The notes under the pieces: model-generated
Seen by the model: only the letters and a program-made list of their open reading frames with translations
Database searches by the model: none
Told to the model about the DNA's origin: nothing
Made by a program: the position numbers and the translations under genes
DNA from: Candidatus Eremiobacteraceae bacterium
Lineage (GTDB): Bacteria; Vulcanimicrobiota; Vulcanimicrobiia; Eremiobacterales; Eremiobacteraceae
Length of the DNA stretch: 39,718 nt
Direction of reading: 5' to 3'
Assembly: GCA_036511855.1 (NCBI GenBank)
Contig: DATCBN010000077.1
Coordinates: 1 to 39,718 of the forward strand
Shown: positions 15,367 through 25,200 of the stretch, piece by piece
Position numbering within the stretch: position 1 is the first letter of the stretch
How the letters are laid out: every line of letters starts with the position of its first letter

Positions 15367-15483
15367 CCTGTCGCTCCCCACTCCGCCGCGACCGAGTTTA
15401 ATCAAGCCATACTCTCTATCGCAGGCGCCGAATCAACTTCTACGAAGCCATCCTTTCGACCCCTGGCGATGGAGCGCCCTACT

Positions 15484-17532
15484 GTGCCGAAATTCGAAGT
15501 CATATCCCCGTTTTCGCCCTCAGGGGACCAGCCGCAGGCTATCGTGGCGCTCGCCGAAGGCATCCGCCGCGGCGACCGCGCTCAGACCTTGCTCGGCGTG
15601 ACGGGCAGCGGAAAGACCGCGACCATGGCGTGGGCGGTCGAGGCTGTGCAAAAGCCCACTCTTGTTCTATGCCACAACAAGACGTTGGCGGCGCAGCTAT
15701 GCGGCGAGTTCAAAGAGTTCTTTCCAAAGAACGCCGTCGAGTATTTCGTCAGTTACTTCGACTACTATCAGCCCGAGGCGTACATCGCGTCGTCGGACAC
15801 GTACATCGAAAAGGACTCCTCGATAAACGACGAGATCGAGCGGCTGCGGCACTCGGCCACACAGTCGCTGCTGACGCGGCCGGACACGATCATCGTCGCG
15901 TCGGTTTCCTGTATCTTCGGCTTGGGCTCGCCTTCGGACTATATGGAGATGTCGCTGAACCTGAAGCGGGGCCAAGAATTCGACCGCGATAAGCTGCTGC
16001 GCAAGCTTGTGGACATGCAGTATTCGCGCAACGACATCGCGATGGTGCGCGGAACGTTCCGGGTTCGCGGCGACGTGCTCGAATATGTCGCGGTGGACGA
16101 CGAGGTGGTCACGCGGCTGGATTTCTTCGGCGATCAGCTCGAAAGCATCACACGCATCAATCAGGTCACCGGCGAATTGATCGAAGAAGTCGACGAGTTG
16201 ACCATCTTTCCCGCGAAGCACTTCATCACGCCCGAAGAAAAGCTCCGCCGTGCGTGCGTTTCGATCGAAGAAGAGCTGGTGGACCGCGTCGCGTTCTTCA
16301 AGCGCGAGGGGCGGCCGCTCGAGGCGCAGCGCATCGAGATGCGGACGCGCAACGATTTGGAAAGTCTGCGCGAGCTCGGCTACTGCAACGGCATCGAAAA
16401 CTATTCGCGCCACCTAACCGGACGCGCGCCGGGTCAGACACCGTTCTGCCTGATCGATTTCTTCCCCGACGATTGGCTGCTGTTCGTTGATGAGTCGCAC
16501 GTGACGCTGCCTCAGGTGCACGGGATGTACCAGGGCGACCGCTCGCGCAAGGAAGCGTTGGTGGAGTACGGGTTCCGCCTGCCGTCGGCGCTGGACAACC
16601 GGCCGCTCACGTTCGACGAATTCGATAAGCACATCAATCAAGTCGTCTATGTCTCGGCCACGCCGGGCAAGTACGAGCGCGAGCATGCGACGCAAATCGT
16701 GGAGCAGATCATCCGCCCCACCGGCCTGGTCGATCCGCAGATCGTGCGCCGGCCCACCGCCGGTCAAGTGGATGACCTCATGGAGGAAATCCGCAAGCGG
16801 GCCGCTTCGGGAGAGCGCACGCTTGTCACCACGCTCACAAAGAAGATGGCCGAGGATCTGACCGACTATCTAATCGAGGCGGACGTGAAGGCGCGCTACC
16901 TGCATTCGGAGATCGAAACCCTGGAGCGCATCGCCATCCTGCGCGACTTGCGGTTAGGTGAATTCGATTGCCTGGTGGGCATAAATCTGTTGCGCGAAGG
17001 TTTGGATCTGCCGGAAGTGTCTTTGGTGGCGATACTCGACGCGGACAAAGAGGGCTACTTGCGTTCGGAGACGTCGCTGATTCAGACGATTGGCCGCGCT
17101 GCGCGCCACGTGAGCGGCATGGTGTTGATGTATGCGGATAACCTGACCGCATCGATGGAGCGCGCCATCAATGAGACCGAACGCAGGCGGGCGCGTCAGT
17201 TGGCGTACAACGCAGAGCACAACATCGATCCGCAATCCATCCGCAAGTCGATCCGGGATATATTATCTTCGGTGTACTCCGATCGCGAGCAACATGCGAA
17301 AGGCAAGAAGGCACTGCGCGAAGTGCCGCGCGACGTGTTGATGGCCACCATCACCAAGCTCGACCGCGAGATGCGCAATGCAGCGGCCAAATTAGAGTTC
17401 GAGAAGGCGGCGGCGCTGCGAGACGAGCTGTGGGAGCTGCGCAAACAGTTGCCTGACGGCGGGGACTCGCGGCTTTCGAAAAAAGCGCCGAACGTGTTCG
17501 GCCAGAAAGTCCGCGAAGCCGCCCTGTTCTAG
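15484..17532 (+). CDS. uvrB: Excinuclease ABC subunit B
   Basis: A 682-residue helicase-like damage-verification subunit of nucleotide-excision repair. Walker A GVTGSGKT is at 38-45. The DNA-gripping beta-hairpin region ([20 protein letters not shown]) spans about 91-110. Helicase motifs include [29 protein letters not shown] and QTIGRAARH. The UVR motif that binds UvrA/UvrC is at about 621-655 ([19 protein letters not shown]). I prefer the GTG at 15484, giving [18 protein letters not shown], because GGAG lies nine bases upstream and it matches family N-termini; an ATG at 15469 is also in frame. Its partner uvrA is 11 kb away in this window. Confidence 0.96.
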   Translation: MPKFEVISPFSPSGDQPQAIVALAEGIRRGDRAQTLLGVTGSGKTATMAWAVEAVQKPTLVLCHNKTLAAQLCGEFKEFFPKNAVEYFVSYFDYYQPEAYIASSDTYIEKDSSINDEIERLRHSATQSLLTRPDTIIVASVSCIFGLGSPSDYMEMSLNLKRGQEFDRDKLLRKLVDMQYSRNDIAMVRGTFRVRGDVLEYVAVDDEVVTRLDFFGDQLESITRINQVTGELIEEVDELTIFPAKHFITPEEKLRRACVSIEEELVDRVAFFKREGRPLEAQRIEMRTRNDLESLRELGYCNGIENYSRHLTGRAPGQTPFCLIDFFPDDWLLFVDESHVTLPQVHGMYQGDRSRKEALVEYGFRLPSALDNRPLTFDEFDKHINQVVYVSATPGKYEREHATQIVEQIIRPTGLVDPQIVRRPTAGQVDDLMEEIRKRAASGERTLVTTLTKKMAEDLTDYLIEADVKARYLHSEIETLERIAILRDLRLGEFDCLVGINLLREGLDLPEVSLVAILDADKEGYLRSETSLIQTIGRAARHVSGMVLMYADNLTASMERAINETERRRARQLAYNAEHNIDPQSIRKSIRDILSSVYSDREQHAKGKKALREVPRDVLMATITKLDREMRNAAAKLEFEKAAALRDELWELRKQLPDGGDSRLSKKAPNVFGQKVREAALF

Positions 17533-17555
17533 TATGTGAGCTCAATCCTGTAGGA

Positions 17556-17574
17556 GGGCAAGCATCGCTTGCCC
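17556..17574 (+). repeat. Dispersed palindromic repeat, perfect copy, TGTAGGA flank
   Basis: GGGCAAGC-ATC-GCTTGCCC, 23 bases after the uvrB stop, oriented with uvrB. Confidence 0.95.
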
Positions 17575-17598
17575 ACGTGTTTAGTACGAGTTCTGTGG

Positions 17599-17619
17599 GG
17601 CCGACCTTTATGGTCGGCC
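17599..17619 (+). repeat. GGCCGACC-type hairpin repeat
   Basis: GGCCGACC-TTTAT-GGTCGGCC, an 8-base stem with a 5-base loop, with GTGG before it. The same element occurs inverted at 34216-34236. The 5-base loop and stem differ from the main family, but it sits next to a main-family copy. Confidence 0.8.
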
Positions 17620-17711
17620 GGCCGTACTATCGTTTACCAAAAGGACTCTCGGGCGAGCGAAACGCACGACCCTGGGGCGCCTTCACACCCGCCTTGAATC
17701 GGAGTCCTACT

Positions 17712-18050
17712 TTGCCCAACTACAACCGCCTAGAGATCGCTCGCGAATACTACGGCGCTTATTTGTCCGGCGATCGCAACGTACTCGAGGAGCGACTGAC
17801 CGACGACTTGACGTTCTATAGTCCTGCGGACGTGGGCATCGACCGGGCGAAGTATTTCGAGCGGTGCTGGCCAAACGCTAAAGTTTCCGGAACGTTCGAC
17901 TTCAAACGGCTCGTCGAGTCCGGCGACGAAGTCATCGTGACCTACGAGAGCACGAAAAAGGATGGCAGCCGGTTTCAAAACACCGAGGTTCTCACGTTTA
18001 GGCTTGACAAGATTTGCAAGGTGGAAGTCTACTTCGGGTGGGACTTGTGA
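17712..18050 (+). CDS. SnoaL-like (NTF2-fold) protein
   Basis: A 112-residue protein of the NTF2/SnoaL superfamily: EIAREYYGAYLSGDRNVLEERLTDD forms the opening helices, followed by the cone-shaped beta-sheet (LTFYSPADVGIDRAKYFERCWPN, FDFKRLVESGDEVIVTYE, KVEVYFGWDL). Members include small isomerases, cyclases and many orphan proteins. The start is a TTG at 17712 with GGAG seven bases upstream; the frame is open farther upstream but that part runs through repeats. It lies 50 bases before the ferritin-like gene, in the same direction. Substrate unknown. Confidence 0.8.
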   Translation: MPNYNRLEIAREYYGAYLSGDRNVLEERLTDDLTFYSPADVGIDRAKYFERCWPNAKVSGTFDFKRLVESGDEVIVTYESTKKDGSRFQNTEVLTFRLDKICKVEVYFGWDL

Positions 18051-18099
18051 CGCGCGGGGAGAAACCCGAACATTCAGATCACTGACATAGGAGAGTAGC

Positions 18100-18576
18100 A
18101 TGCCTACAGCCGGCAAGAATAAATCGATAACGCGAGACAAGCTCGCTGCCCTACTGAACGAGGATCTTTCGCGCGAATATCAGGCGATCATCGCGTACGT
18201 CGTCTACTCTCAAGTGCTCAAGGGCGCGGAATATATGAGCATCGCAGCGCAGTTAGAGATACACGCAAAGCAAGAACTCGATCATGCGCTCATCATCTCA
18301 CGGCTCATCGACTATCTCGGGAAGATGCCGACGGTCACGCCCAAGCCGGTCCGCATTTCGGAAAAGGCCAAAGACATGTTGCGTTTCGATTTGGACAACG
18401 AAAATGAAACGATTCGCAACTATCGCGAACGCGTCCGCCAATGCGAGGAGCTCGGCGAATTCGCGATGGCAGAGCAGATCAGAGACATCCTCGTCAACGA
18501 GCAGGACCATCAAATCGACCTAGCCACCGCTCTTGGCGAAGACGCGCCGGACCTCACTCGCCGCAAGAAGTCTTAA
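18100..18576 (+). CDS. Ferritin-like/bacterioferritin-type diiron protein
   Basis: A 158-residue four-helix protein of the ferritin-like superfamily. The metal-ligand pattern is present: Glu in LSREYQAIIAYVVY, Glu and ExxH in LEIHAKQELDHA, Glu in NENETIRNYRERV, and ExxH in VNEQDHQIDLATALGED. This suggests a carboxylate-bridged diiron centre for iron storage or peroxide/iron detoxification. A good Shine-Dalgarno site (AGGAGA) precedes the ATG. It may share a transcript with the SnoaL-like gene. Two palindromic repeats separate it from the convergent Uma2 gene. Whether it binds haem or forms a cage cannot be told. Confidence 0.85.
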   Translation: MPTAGKNKSITRDKLAALLNEDLSREYQAIIAYVVYSQVLKGAEYMSIAAQLEIHAKQELDHALIISRLIDYLGKMPTVTPKPVRISEKAKDMLRFDLDNENETIRNYRERVRQCEELGEFAMAEQIRDILVNEQDHQIDLATALGEDAPDLTRRKKS

Positions 18577-18606
18577 GCGGCTAAACATTCGAGCGCAAAC
18601 GTACTA

Positions 18607-18625
18607 GGGCAAGCATCGCTTGCCC
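18607..18625 (+). repeat. Dispersed palindromic repeat, perfect copy, GTACTA flank
   Basis: GGGCAAGC-ATC-GCTTGCCC, 30 bases after the ferritin-like gene stop and oriented with it. Confidence 0.95.
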
Positions 18626-18652
18626 GGCGTTCGCGCCGCACTGACTGTAGGA

Positions 18653-18671
18653 GGGCAAGCATCGCTTGCCC
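18653..18671 (+). repeat. Dispersed palindromic repeat, perfect copy, TGTAGGA flank
   Basis: GGGCAAGC-ATC-GCTTGCCC, in direct tandem 46 bases after the previous copy, but with the other flank type. Confidence 0.95.
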
Positions 18672-18676
18672 TCGCG

Positions 18677-19213
18677 TTATTTAGGCTGCGGCGGGGTGAA
18701 TAGATATTGGATGGCCATGCTAAAGCCCGGCAGCACGGGATGTGCAAAAATATCGTCGCCGCCAAAGCGCTGCGTTTGACCGGATTCGCAGACCGTAGCG
18801 GACTGCGCATCGGTGTCCACGAGCACTACCGCCAGTGCGCCCGCGGCGAGATACACGCGGACTTTTTCGGCGACGTCGTCGGGACGATCGTCCGGCGATA
18901 GGATCTCGATTGGCACATCGGGCGCGACGCGAGGTATCTCGGTCTCGAGTTGCGCCGCGTACGGCAACCGCGCGTAGGATAGGTAAGCCACATCCGGCAC
19001 GAGCGGCCGGCGATCCTCGCCCGGCGGAGCCACGTAAAAGTGCCATTCGGTCCCTACCATGCCGCGGCCCGTCACCTGCGCCCATGCATCGCGTGCGGCC
19101 GCAAAGCGCGTTTGCGCGAGCGCATGTTTTCGCTTCGGGCTTACTTTCTGCACAGCCCGGCCATTGATCCATTCGAGCGCCGGTTTAGTCTCCGGCAAAA
19201 AGATTTCGCGCAT
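18677..19213 (-). CDS. Uma2-family (DUF820) restriction-endonuclease-fold protein
   Basis: A 178-residue protein of the Uma2 family, which has a PD-(D/E)XK nuclease fold. It opens with an acidic segment and RAVQKVSPKRKHALAQ. The putative active site is LVPDVAYLS (Asp) with VPIEILSPDD (Glu) and the following EKVRVYLAAGALAVVLVD. I take the ATG at 19213 (MREIFLPETKP); the frame is open to 19261, but the added residues look non-coding. A sigma70-like promoter lies just upstream. It stands alone, convergent with the ferritin-like gene. Uma2 proteins are abundant in cyanobacteria and some other phyla, and their role is unproven. Confidence 0.75.
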   Translation of the reverse strand: MREIFLPETKPALEWINGRAVQKVSPKRKHALAQTRFAAARDAWAQVTGRGMVGTEWHFYVAPPGEDRRPLVPDVAYLSYARLPYAAQLETEIPRVAPDVPIEILSPDDRPDDVAEKVRVYLAAGALAVVLVDTDAQSATVCESGQTQRFGGDDIFAHPVLPGFSMAIQYLFTPPQPK

Positions 19214-19230
19214 GGGTTTGATCGCACAAC

Positions 19231-19261
19231 AGTATATCATAGTGGACTGAGGCCAGGTCAA
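19231..19261 (-). promoter_or_regulatory. Candidate sigma70 promoter for the Uma2 gene
   Basis: On the minus strand TTGACC, 19 bases, then TATACT; the -10 matches 5 of 6 consensus bases. The spacer is longer than the ideal 17. The start codon would lie about 18 bases beyond the -10. Confidence 0.4.
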
Positions 19262-19362
19262 GACTCGCGCCCGCCTGACTGAATATGCAGTGCTTTACGT
19301 GAAAAATTGCGAACGTTTACAACTGAATCGCAATCTTCATTCACACGACGAGGAAACGCAAC

Positions 19363-19734
19363 GTGAGCGACACCATCAGCCCACAAGAACTCGATGAGAT
19401 GCGCAAAAAGGGAGACAATTTCATACTTCTCGACGTGAGGCGTGCGGAACACTTCGCAGAAGATCCATCTATCATTCCGGGCGCTGTTCGAAAACTTCCT
19501 GAATCAGTCGAATCGTGGGCTGCCGAATTGCCAGCCGGTACGCCGATCGTTCTCTATTGCGTCAGAGGCGGATCGGTCAGCCAAGCAGTGACTCCGGCGC
19601 TTCAAAAGCTCGGTCGTGACGCGAAGTATATCGCGGGTGGGATCGACGCTTGGAAAGCTAACGGCGGCGATGTGGAACCGGCCGACCCGCTAGTAGAAAA
19701 GTCCGATCGACGGGATACGCTTCGAAAGCGCTGA
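19363..19734 (+). CDS. Rhodanese-domain protein
   Basis: A single-domain rhodanese of 123 residues. It begins ISPQELDEMRKKGDNFILLDVRRAEHF, the common rhodanese strand and motif. The active-site Cys66 lies in LYCVRGGSVSQ, and YIAGGIDAWKANGG is the usual C-terminal signature. Such proteins move sulfane sulfur or act as thiol sensors. The GTG start has GAGGAAA upstream. The TGA is immediately followed by a seven-A run and the repeat hairpin that faces the convergent gene. No partner gene is apparent. Confidence 0.9.
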   Translation: MSDTISPQELDEMRKKGDNFILLDVRRAEHFAEDPSIIPGAVRKLPESVESWAAELPAGTPIVLYCVRGGSVSQAVTPALQKLGRDAKYIAGGIDAWKANGGDVEPADPLVEKSDRRDTLRKR

Positions 19735-19760
19735 AAAAAATGGGCAAGCGATGCTTGCCC
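19734..19760 (-). terminator. Repeat-derived intrinsic terminator for the NHL lipoprotein gene
   Basis: On the minus strand the repeat hairpin is followed by A and seven Ts (A-run 19734-19740). It lies downstream of the NHL lipoprotein stop at 19806 and abuts the rhodanese stop. Confidence 0.55.
19742..19760 (-). repeat. Dispersed palindromic repeat, perfect copy
   Basis: GGGCAAGC-GAT-GCTTGCCC with TAGTACGGAAC on its right, so leftward. The extended flank GTTCC-GTACTA is shared with the copies inside thpR and uvrA. Confidence 0.95.
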
Positions 19761-19775
19761 TAGTACGGAACGACG

Positions 19776-19794
19776 GGGCAAGCGACGCTTGCCC
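19776..19794 (-). repeat. Dispersed palindromic repeat, perfect copy, TCCTATA flank
   Basis: GGGCAAGC-GAC-GCTTGCCC with TCCTATA to its right, leftward, in direct tandem 34 bases from the 19742 copy. Confidence 0.93.
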
Positions 19795-19805
19795 TCCTAT
19801 AGGGA

Positions 19806-20840
19806 CTAGTGTAGGGCGATGCCGCCGGGCCGTATGATGTTGCTGCTGCCGCCTCCCAGGAGTGCGCCGGGACCGGTCGTGTTGGAGAAGCTCGGCGTGT
19901 ACGCAGTGATGTAGCCGAGCGCCTGTCCTTGCAAACCAGAGTTCGCGACGAAGAGCGTGCCTAGCGAATTCACGGCGAGACCCGACGGGTTGTAGAGTTG
20001 CGGCTGAGTAGTACCGACCCCTAGGCTGCGGATCTGCGTCGGCGTTCCCGAGCCCGAAAGCGCCGAATACTCACGGACCTCATAGTTTTGATCGCACGCA
20101 ACGTAGATGTTCTTCGCGCCATCGAGCGCGATGCCGTCGGGCTGCGCGCAATTACCGCTGAACGAAACGAGCGGTGCGACATTGCCGCTTGCGCCCGGAC
20201 CAAATATCGTGATGAGATTGTTCGCGATGTTCGTGACGTACACGTTGCCGGCGCCGTCCACGGCCGCGTACTGCGGATTGTTCAATAGTGTCGCAGATCC
20301 GCCGATGCGCCGGATTGGTCCCTGATTACCGGTTGGATTCGGCCCGAACTCCAATACCTCGAACAATCCCGAACTGTCTGTTTGCGAATTCACCACGAAT
20401 ACATCGCCGGCCGAATCGAAAGCGATGCCGATCGGCCCCGCGAGAAATGTGGAGCTACCTTGCACCGTATTGATGGGCGCGACGTTGCCGGTGGCACCCG
20501 CGTTGTACTCGGTGATGCTGCTCGTGTTGAAGTTCGTGACCCACATGTTGCCTGCCCGGTCCACCGCGATTCCCTGCGGCACCGAGAGTCCGGTGACGTT
20601 CCCAGTGATGTCTTGGGTGGGCGCCGGCCCCCCATTCGCGTTTTGCGGAAAGACGAGCACTTGGTCGATCAGCACGCCCGTGTCTATTGAGGAATCGGTA
20701 AGAAACATGGAGCCCGTCACGGGCGGTGGCGTTGGACCGGCGATGATTTGGTTGCTGGACGATGAATTGCACGCGGTGAGCAATAATAGCAACGCCGCCA
20801 GCGGTGCCGCAGCGGTCACTCGCTCGAACTTGATATTCAT
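19806..20840 (-). CDS. NHL-repeat beta-propeller lipoprotein
   Basis: A 344-residue exported protein. The N-terminus (VTAAAPLAALLLLLTAC) ends in a lipobox Cys. The rest consists of NHL-type blades: PQGIAVDRAGNMWVTNF, PIGIAFDSAGDVFVVNS, PQYAAVDGAGNVYVTNI, PDGIALDGAKNIYVACD and PSGLAVNSLGTLFVANS, ending PGGIALH. A clear Shine-Dalgarno site (GGGGAG) precedes the ATG. NHL propellers usually bind protein or sugar partners; the partner here is unknown. Two tandem repeats and a T-tract follow the gene. Confidence 0.87.
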   Translation of the reverse strand: MNIKFERVTAAAPLAALLLLLTACNSSSSNQIIAGPTPPPVTGSMFLTDSSIDTGVLIDQVLVFPQNANGGPAPTQDITGNVTGLSVPQGIAVDRAGNMWVTNFNTSSITEYNAGATGNVAPINTVQGSSTFLAGPIGIAFDSAGDVFVVNSQTDSSGLFEVLEFGPNPTGNQGPIRRIGGSATLLNNPQYAAVDGAGNVYVTNIANNLITIFGPGASGNVAPLVSFSGNCAQPDGIALDGAKNIYVACDQNYEVREYSALSGSGTPTQIRSLGVGTTQPQLYNPSGLAVNSLGTLFVANSGLQGQALGYITAYTPSFSNTTGPGALLGGGSSNIIRPGGIALH

Positions 20841-20950
20841 ACTTCTCCCCTAAGTCCGCCCTAGCTTGACCCCATGATACCCAAATAAACTGGGTCTATG
20901 ATGTGAAGCCGGTGAGACTTGTGGACTATTCCGCACGCGGCTTGTCGTAG

Positions 20951-20969
20951 GGCAAGCATCGGCCGCCCA
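20951..20969 (+). repeat. Dispersed palindromic repeat, degenerate copy
   Basis: GGGCAAGC-ATC-GGCCGCCC, with a damaged right arm that leaves only part of the stem. It lies between the NHL lipoprotein gene and the secreted protein gene at 20990, and is probably a decaying copy. Confidence 0.6.
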
Positions 20970-20989
20970 ACGACAAGGAACGCTGTGGA

Positions 20990-22159
20990 CTAGTGCGCGG
21001 GGCGCTTGGGAATTCGCGGCGTGATCGGATTCGCTCTACCCGCGACGGGCGCACCAAGCGGTCTGTCTCCGACGATCGACATGCGCTGTCCGGCGTGGCC
21101 GAGTGCCACCGCGTAGACGTGGTAGTCGAACGCAAACGTCCCGTGGCCGCCCTGGACTTCGCGAACCACAAACGACGTCGGCGTCTTAGCCGCGACGAAC
21201 AGTCCACGCGTATCCGCATCTGGGGTCAGCATGACCTGGTATGCCTGCCGCGGATCGAGAGTCTGCGCGAATGTCGGGTCCAGGCGCACGGTTGTCATTC
21301 CGTTCACGAGTTGGGCGGAACCCCAATCGTCTTCCGACGGAATTGCGGCCTTCGTCTCGAATGCCGAAGCGTTCTGGCCGCCATGCGTCTTGGCGAACGT
21401 ATTGAGCGTGCCATGGTAGAAGACGTCGCCGGCACTGTCGATGAAGAACAAGTCGTTGCCGTTCGAGTCCGTGGCGACGAACGGGAATCCGACACCGGGA
21501 GGTGTACGAGCGATGTCACCGATGTAGGTGCCCGAGATGTCGGAGCCGTTTCCGTTCGCGTTATTGCCGACAATCGCGGCTTGGCCGCCACCGCCGCCAT
21601 CGGCGTCGGCGTACAGGGCATCGCCCGTGCCCGCTTCAGCAAGGATCGCCGGATTGGCCGTTAAGGCGACGCCAAGGACGCCGTATCCGGAGCCGGACGT
21701 CGTCGCGACGATGCCGTCGGCGGCGCCTGCACCGTCGGCCTCCGTGTACATGCCGTCGGCGCCGAAGCTGAGCGCGGTGACGCCGTACGAGTTCGTGCTG
21801 CCGCCGGCTACGGCGGTGCCGTTCTTGCTGAAACCGTTAATGCCGGTTCCGTTGATCGACTGTCCGTCGACTGCTTTGTTGCCGTGCGAGATGCCCAAGA
21901 CGCCCTCGCCGTTAGCCGTCGCGACGCCACGAAGTCCGACGCCATCTCCGGTTTTCCCCAAAAGTGCGGCCCCGGTACCTTGATTGGTATACTGCTGACA
22001 CGGCGCCGTGCTGTTGCACGTGATCACCGTGAACGGCCCGACAGTAATTTGCCCGCCGTTTGCAAGCGCCGGCCGCAATGCCAACCCACCCGCCAGAATT
22101 CCGGCGGATGCGACGAGAGCAGCGACCACCAAAGGCGTGCGCCAAGATTTCGATTGCAT
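20990..22159 (-). CDS. Secreted Gly/Ala-rich repeat protein
   Basis: A 389-residue protein with a signal peptide (RTPLVVAALVASAGILAGGLALRPALA). Residues about 60-230 are a chain of short Gly-rich units (TGDGVGLRGVATANGEGVLGIS, NGTGINGFSKNGTAVAGGS, SGYGVLGVALTANPAIL), like the beta-helical shafts of fibres and hyalin-like proteins. The C-terminal part (DPRQAYQVMLTPDADTRGLF, TPTSFVVREVQGGHGTFAFDY) resembles a conserved domain found at the ends of such proteins. A Shine-Dalgarno site (GGAGGGG) and a good promoter lie upstream. It is probably surface-exposed or extracellular. No function is assigned. Confidence 0.75.
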   Translation of the reverse strand: MQSKSWRTPLVVAALVASAGILAGGLALRPALANGGQITVGPFTVITCNSTAPCQQYTNQGTGAALLGKTGDGVGLRGVATANGEGVLGISHGNKAVDGQSINGTGINGFSKNGTAVAGGSTNSYGVTALSFGADGMYTEADGAGAADGIVATTSGSGYGVLGVALTANPAILAEAGTGDALYADADGGGGGQAAIVGNNANGNGSDISGTYIGDIARTPPGVGFPFVATDSNGNDLFFIDSAGDVFYHGTLNTFAKTHGGQNASAFETKAAIPSEDDWGSAQLVNGMTTVRLDPTFAQTLDPRQAYQVMLTPDADTRGLFVAAKTPTSFVVREVQGGHGTFAFDYHVYAVALGHAGQRMSIVGDRPLGAPVAGRANPITPRIPKRPAH

Positions 22160-22186
22160 TGATTTCCCCTCCAGTTGTTGCAGAAA

Positions 22187-22215
22187 AGAATAACAAGACG
22201 CGCGCTATGTCTCAA
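22187..22215 (-). promoter_or_regulatory. Candidate sigma70 promoter for the secreted Gly-rich protein
   Basis: On the minus strand TTGAGA, exactly 17 bases, then TATTCT (5/6 and 4/6 matches). Initiation would give a leader of about 20 bases containing the strong Shine-Dalgarno site. A GCGCGC inverted repeat (22200-22205 and 22216-22221) overlaps the spacer and flanks the -35; it could be an operator or a weak terminator of the upstream RND operon. Confidence 0.45.
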
Positions 22216-22291
22216 GCGCGCCTCATCCATTATCCGAGTTTCCCTAGAGATGTCCGCGTCGCGCTCGGTTCTCCTGTTCGGAACGCGACAT

Positions 22292-25200
22292 TTACTGCGG
22301 CGGTTGCGCCTCCCGTCGAGCGCGCCGCCGCTCGCGGAAACGGTCCTCGGCGCCAGCGATGATCGCATATAACACCGGAATCACGAAGAGATTCAAAAGC
22401 GTCGAGAGCAACATACCGCCGACGACGGCTGTGCCGAGCGAATGGCGGCTGGCCTGACCGGCACCGCTCGCGAACACGAGCGGCATGATGCCGAAGATAA
22501 ACGCGAACGACGTCATCAAAATCGGCCGCAGCCGGGTCTTCGCCGCCTCGATGGCGGCCTTAGCCACCGGCATGCCCTGCGCACGCAAGAGATTGCCGAA
22601 CTGCACGATCAGAATAGCGTTCTTACTCGCGAGGCCCACAAGCATCACAAGCCCTATCTGACAGAAGATATCGTTTTGCAACCCGCGCAAGTAGACAGCG
22701 GTCAGCGCACCGAGAATGGCGAGCGGCACTGCCATGATGATGATGAGCGGATCGACCAAGCTTTCGTACTGCGCGGCTAGCACGAGAAACACGAAGACCA
22801 CCGCAAGACCGAATATGGCGATCGTGGCGCTGCCGGCTTCGATCTGATCGAGCGATGTGCCGGTCCATTCATAACTCATGCCGGGCGGTAGGATCTGCTT
22901 CATCAGCTTCTGCATCTCGTCAAGGGCGGTGCCAGACGCGACGCCCGGCTTCGGACTGCCGTTGAACTCGATCGATCGGAACAAATTGTAGTGGTAGATG
23001 GCCGGCGGTCCGAGCGTGCGCTGGACGGTGATGAACGAACTCAGAGGCACCATCGAGCCACTGTCGTTCTTCACGGCATACTGCCCGAGATCGTCGATGT
23101 GTGACCGGTACGGAGCATCGGCCTGCACGTAGACGCGATAGGACTTGTTGCGGTAGTTGAAATCGTTCACGTAGTCCGAACCGAGCAGTATCTGCAGCGT
23201 ATCGAAGACGTCGCCCAACTTCACATGCAGCGCTTGAACCGCGTCGCGATCGATGTTCAATTGCACTTGCGGGCTGTCGGCGCGGAATGTCGTGAACACG
23301 TTGGTGAGCAACTTGTCGGTGTTCCCAAGAAACATGGTTGTGCCGGCCGTAGTGGCGAGGGCCGGGATTCCCAATCCTGCTTGATCCTCGACTTCGAGAT
23401 CGAAGCCGCCGACGTTGCCCGCACCTTGGATTGCAGGCGGGTTGAATGCGAAGACCGACGCACCGGTGATCCCAAATAGTTTGCCGCCCAGGCGCGCTAA
23501 GATCGCCTGTGCCGATTCATCTTTTCCGCGCCGATCGGACCACGGCTTTAAGGAAGCGAACATGATGCCGTTGTTCGGGCCCGAACCGAAGAACGAGAAG
23601 CCGGCGACGCTGAAGATGTTCACCACATCCGGCTCGGCCCTCAAGATTTGCTGAGCCTGCTTCATGATGCCGTCGGTGTACTCAAGCGACGAACCGGGCG
23701 GCCCCTGTGCCACCACCACGAAGTAGCCTTGATCTTCGTCGGGTACGAACCCCGTGGGTACGACCTTGAACATGAAGATGGTGAGCACGAGCAAGCACGC
23801 GAACACGACCAACACGATGCCGCGCTTCTTTTGGACTGCGGGCAGCAGGCGGTTGTATCCGCCGCGGACGCGCTCGATGAAGTTTCCGACCGTCCGCATC
23901 AACGCGCCGTGCCTGGGCGCCTCACCTTCAAGCATCAACGACGCGAGGGCCGGTGCGAGCGTCAACGCGGTGAACGCCGAGATGGAGATCGTCGCCGCTA
24001 TGGTGAGCGCGAACTGCTTGTAAAGCTCGCCCGTGGTTCCCGGGAAGAACGCCACAGGCACGAACACGGCGAGAAGCACGAGCGATGTGGCGATGACCGC
24101 ACTCGTGATCTCACCCATCGCGAGCGGCGTCGCCGTCTTCGCATCCATCTTATGCTCGTGGATATACCGCACGATATTCTCGATGACCACGATCGCGTCG
24201 TCCACGACCAACGCGGTGGCGAGCGTCAGGGCGAACAGCGTGAGCGTGTTGATGGAGAAATTGAACGCTTTGAGCAGCGCGAACGTGCCGAGCAGTGAGA
24301 CCGGAATGGTCACCGCGGGGATGAGCGTCGTTCGCCAGTCCTGCAAGAAGAGGAAGATGACGAGCACGACGAGGCAGATCGCGAGCGTGAGCGTCTTGAG
24401 CACTTCGTTGATGGATTCGTGGACGAACGTGGTGGAGTCGAATGCGATGTTGTAGCTCACACCCTGAGGGAAATTGGCCGAAAGCGTTTTGAGCGCGTCG
24501 TTCACGCCCTTCGATACCGTGAGCGAATTGGCGTCCTGCAGCTGCAGAACGCCGATGCCGACCGCCGTCTTGCCGTTGAAGTTGAGATCGGTCGAGTAGT
24601 CCTGAGCGCCCAGATCGACGCGACCGACATCCGACACGCGCACGAGCACGCCGTTGCCGCTCTTCACGACGATGTCCGCGAACTGCGCCGGCGTGGTGAG
24701 CCGGCCCGCCACCCGCACGTTGAGAGTATACGGTTGATTCGCCGCTTCGGGCGCCTGACCGATCTGACCCGCGGCCACCTGGACGTTTTGGTCAGCCAGC
24801 GCCGTCGTGACGTCGTCGGGCGTCAGCCCGAACGATTGCAGTTTCTGCGGATCGAGCCAAAGGCGCATCGCGAACTTCCGCTCGCCGAAGATGATGACGT
24901 CTCCCACGCCTTTGACGCGTTTGAGCGCCTGGGTGATGTATCGGTCCGCGTAGTTGCTCAGGAAAAGACTGTCGTACTTCTTGCTGTCCGATGTGATGCC
25001 GATGGCCATGACGAACGACGTGGAATTCTTGGTGACCGTGATGCCTGTCTGCTTTACTTGCGCCGGCAGCACGCCCTGAGCCACGTTGACGCGCGTTTGG
25101 ACGTCCTGTTCCGCCTTGTCAGGATCGCGGCCGAGATTGAACGTGGCGGTGATCGAGCTGCTGCCGTCGGCAGTGCTGCTGGATGCTAGATAACGCAGGC

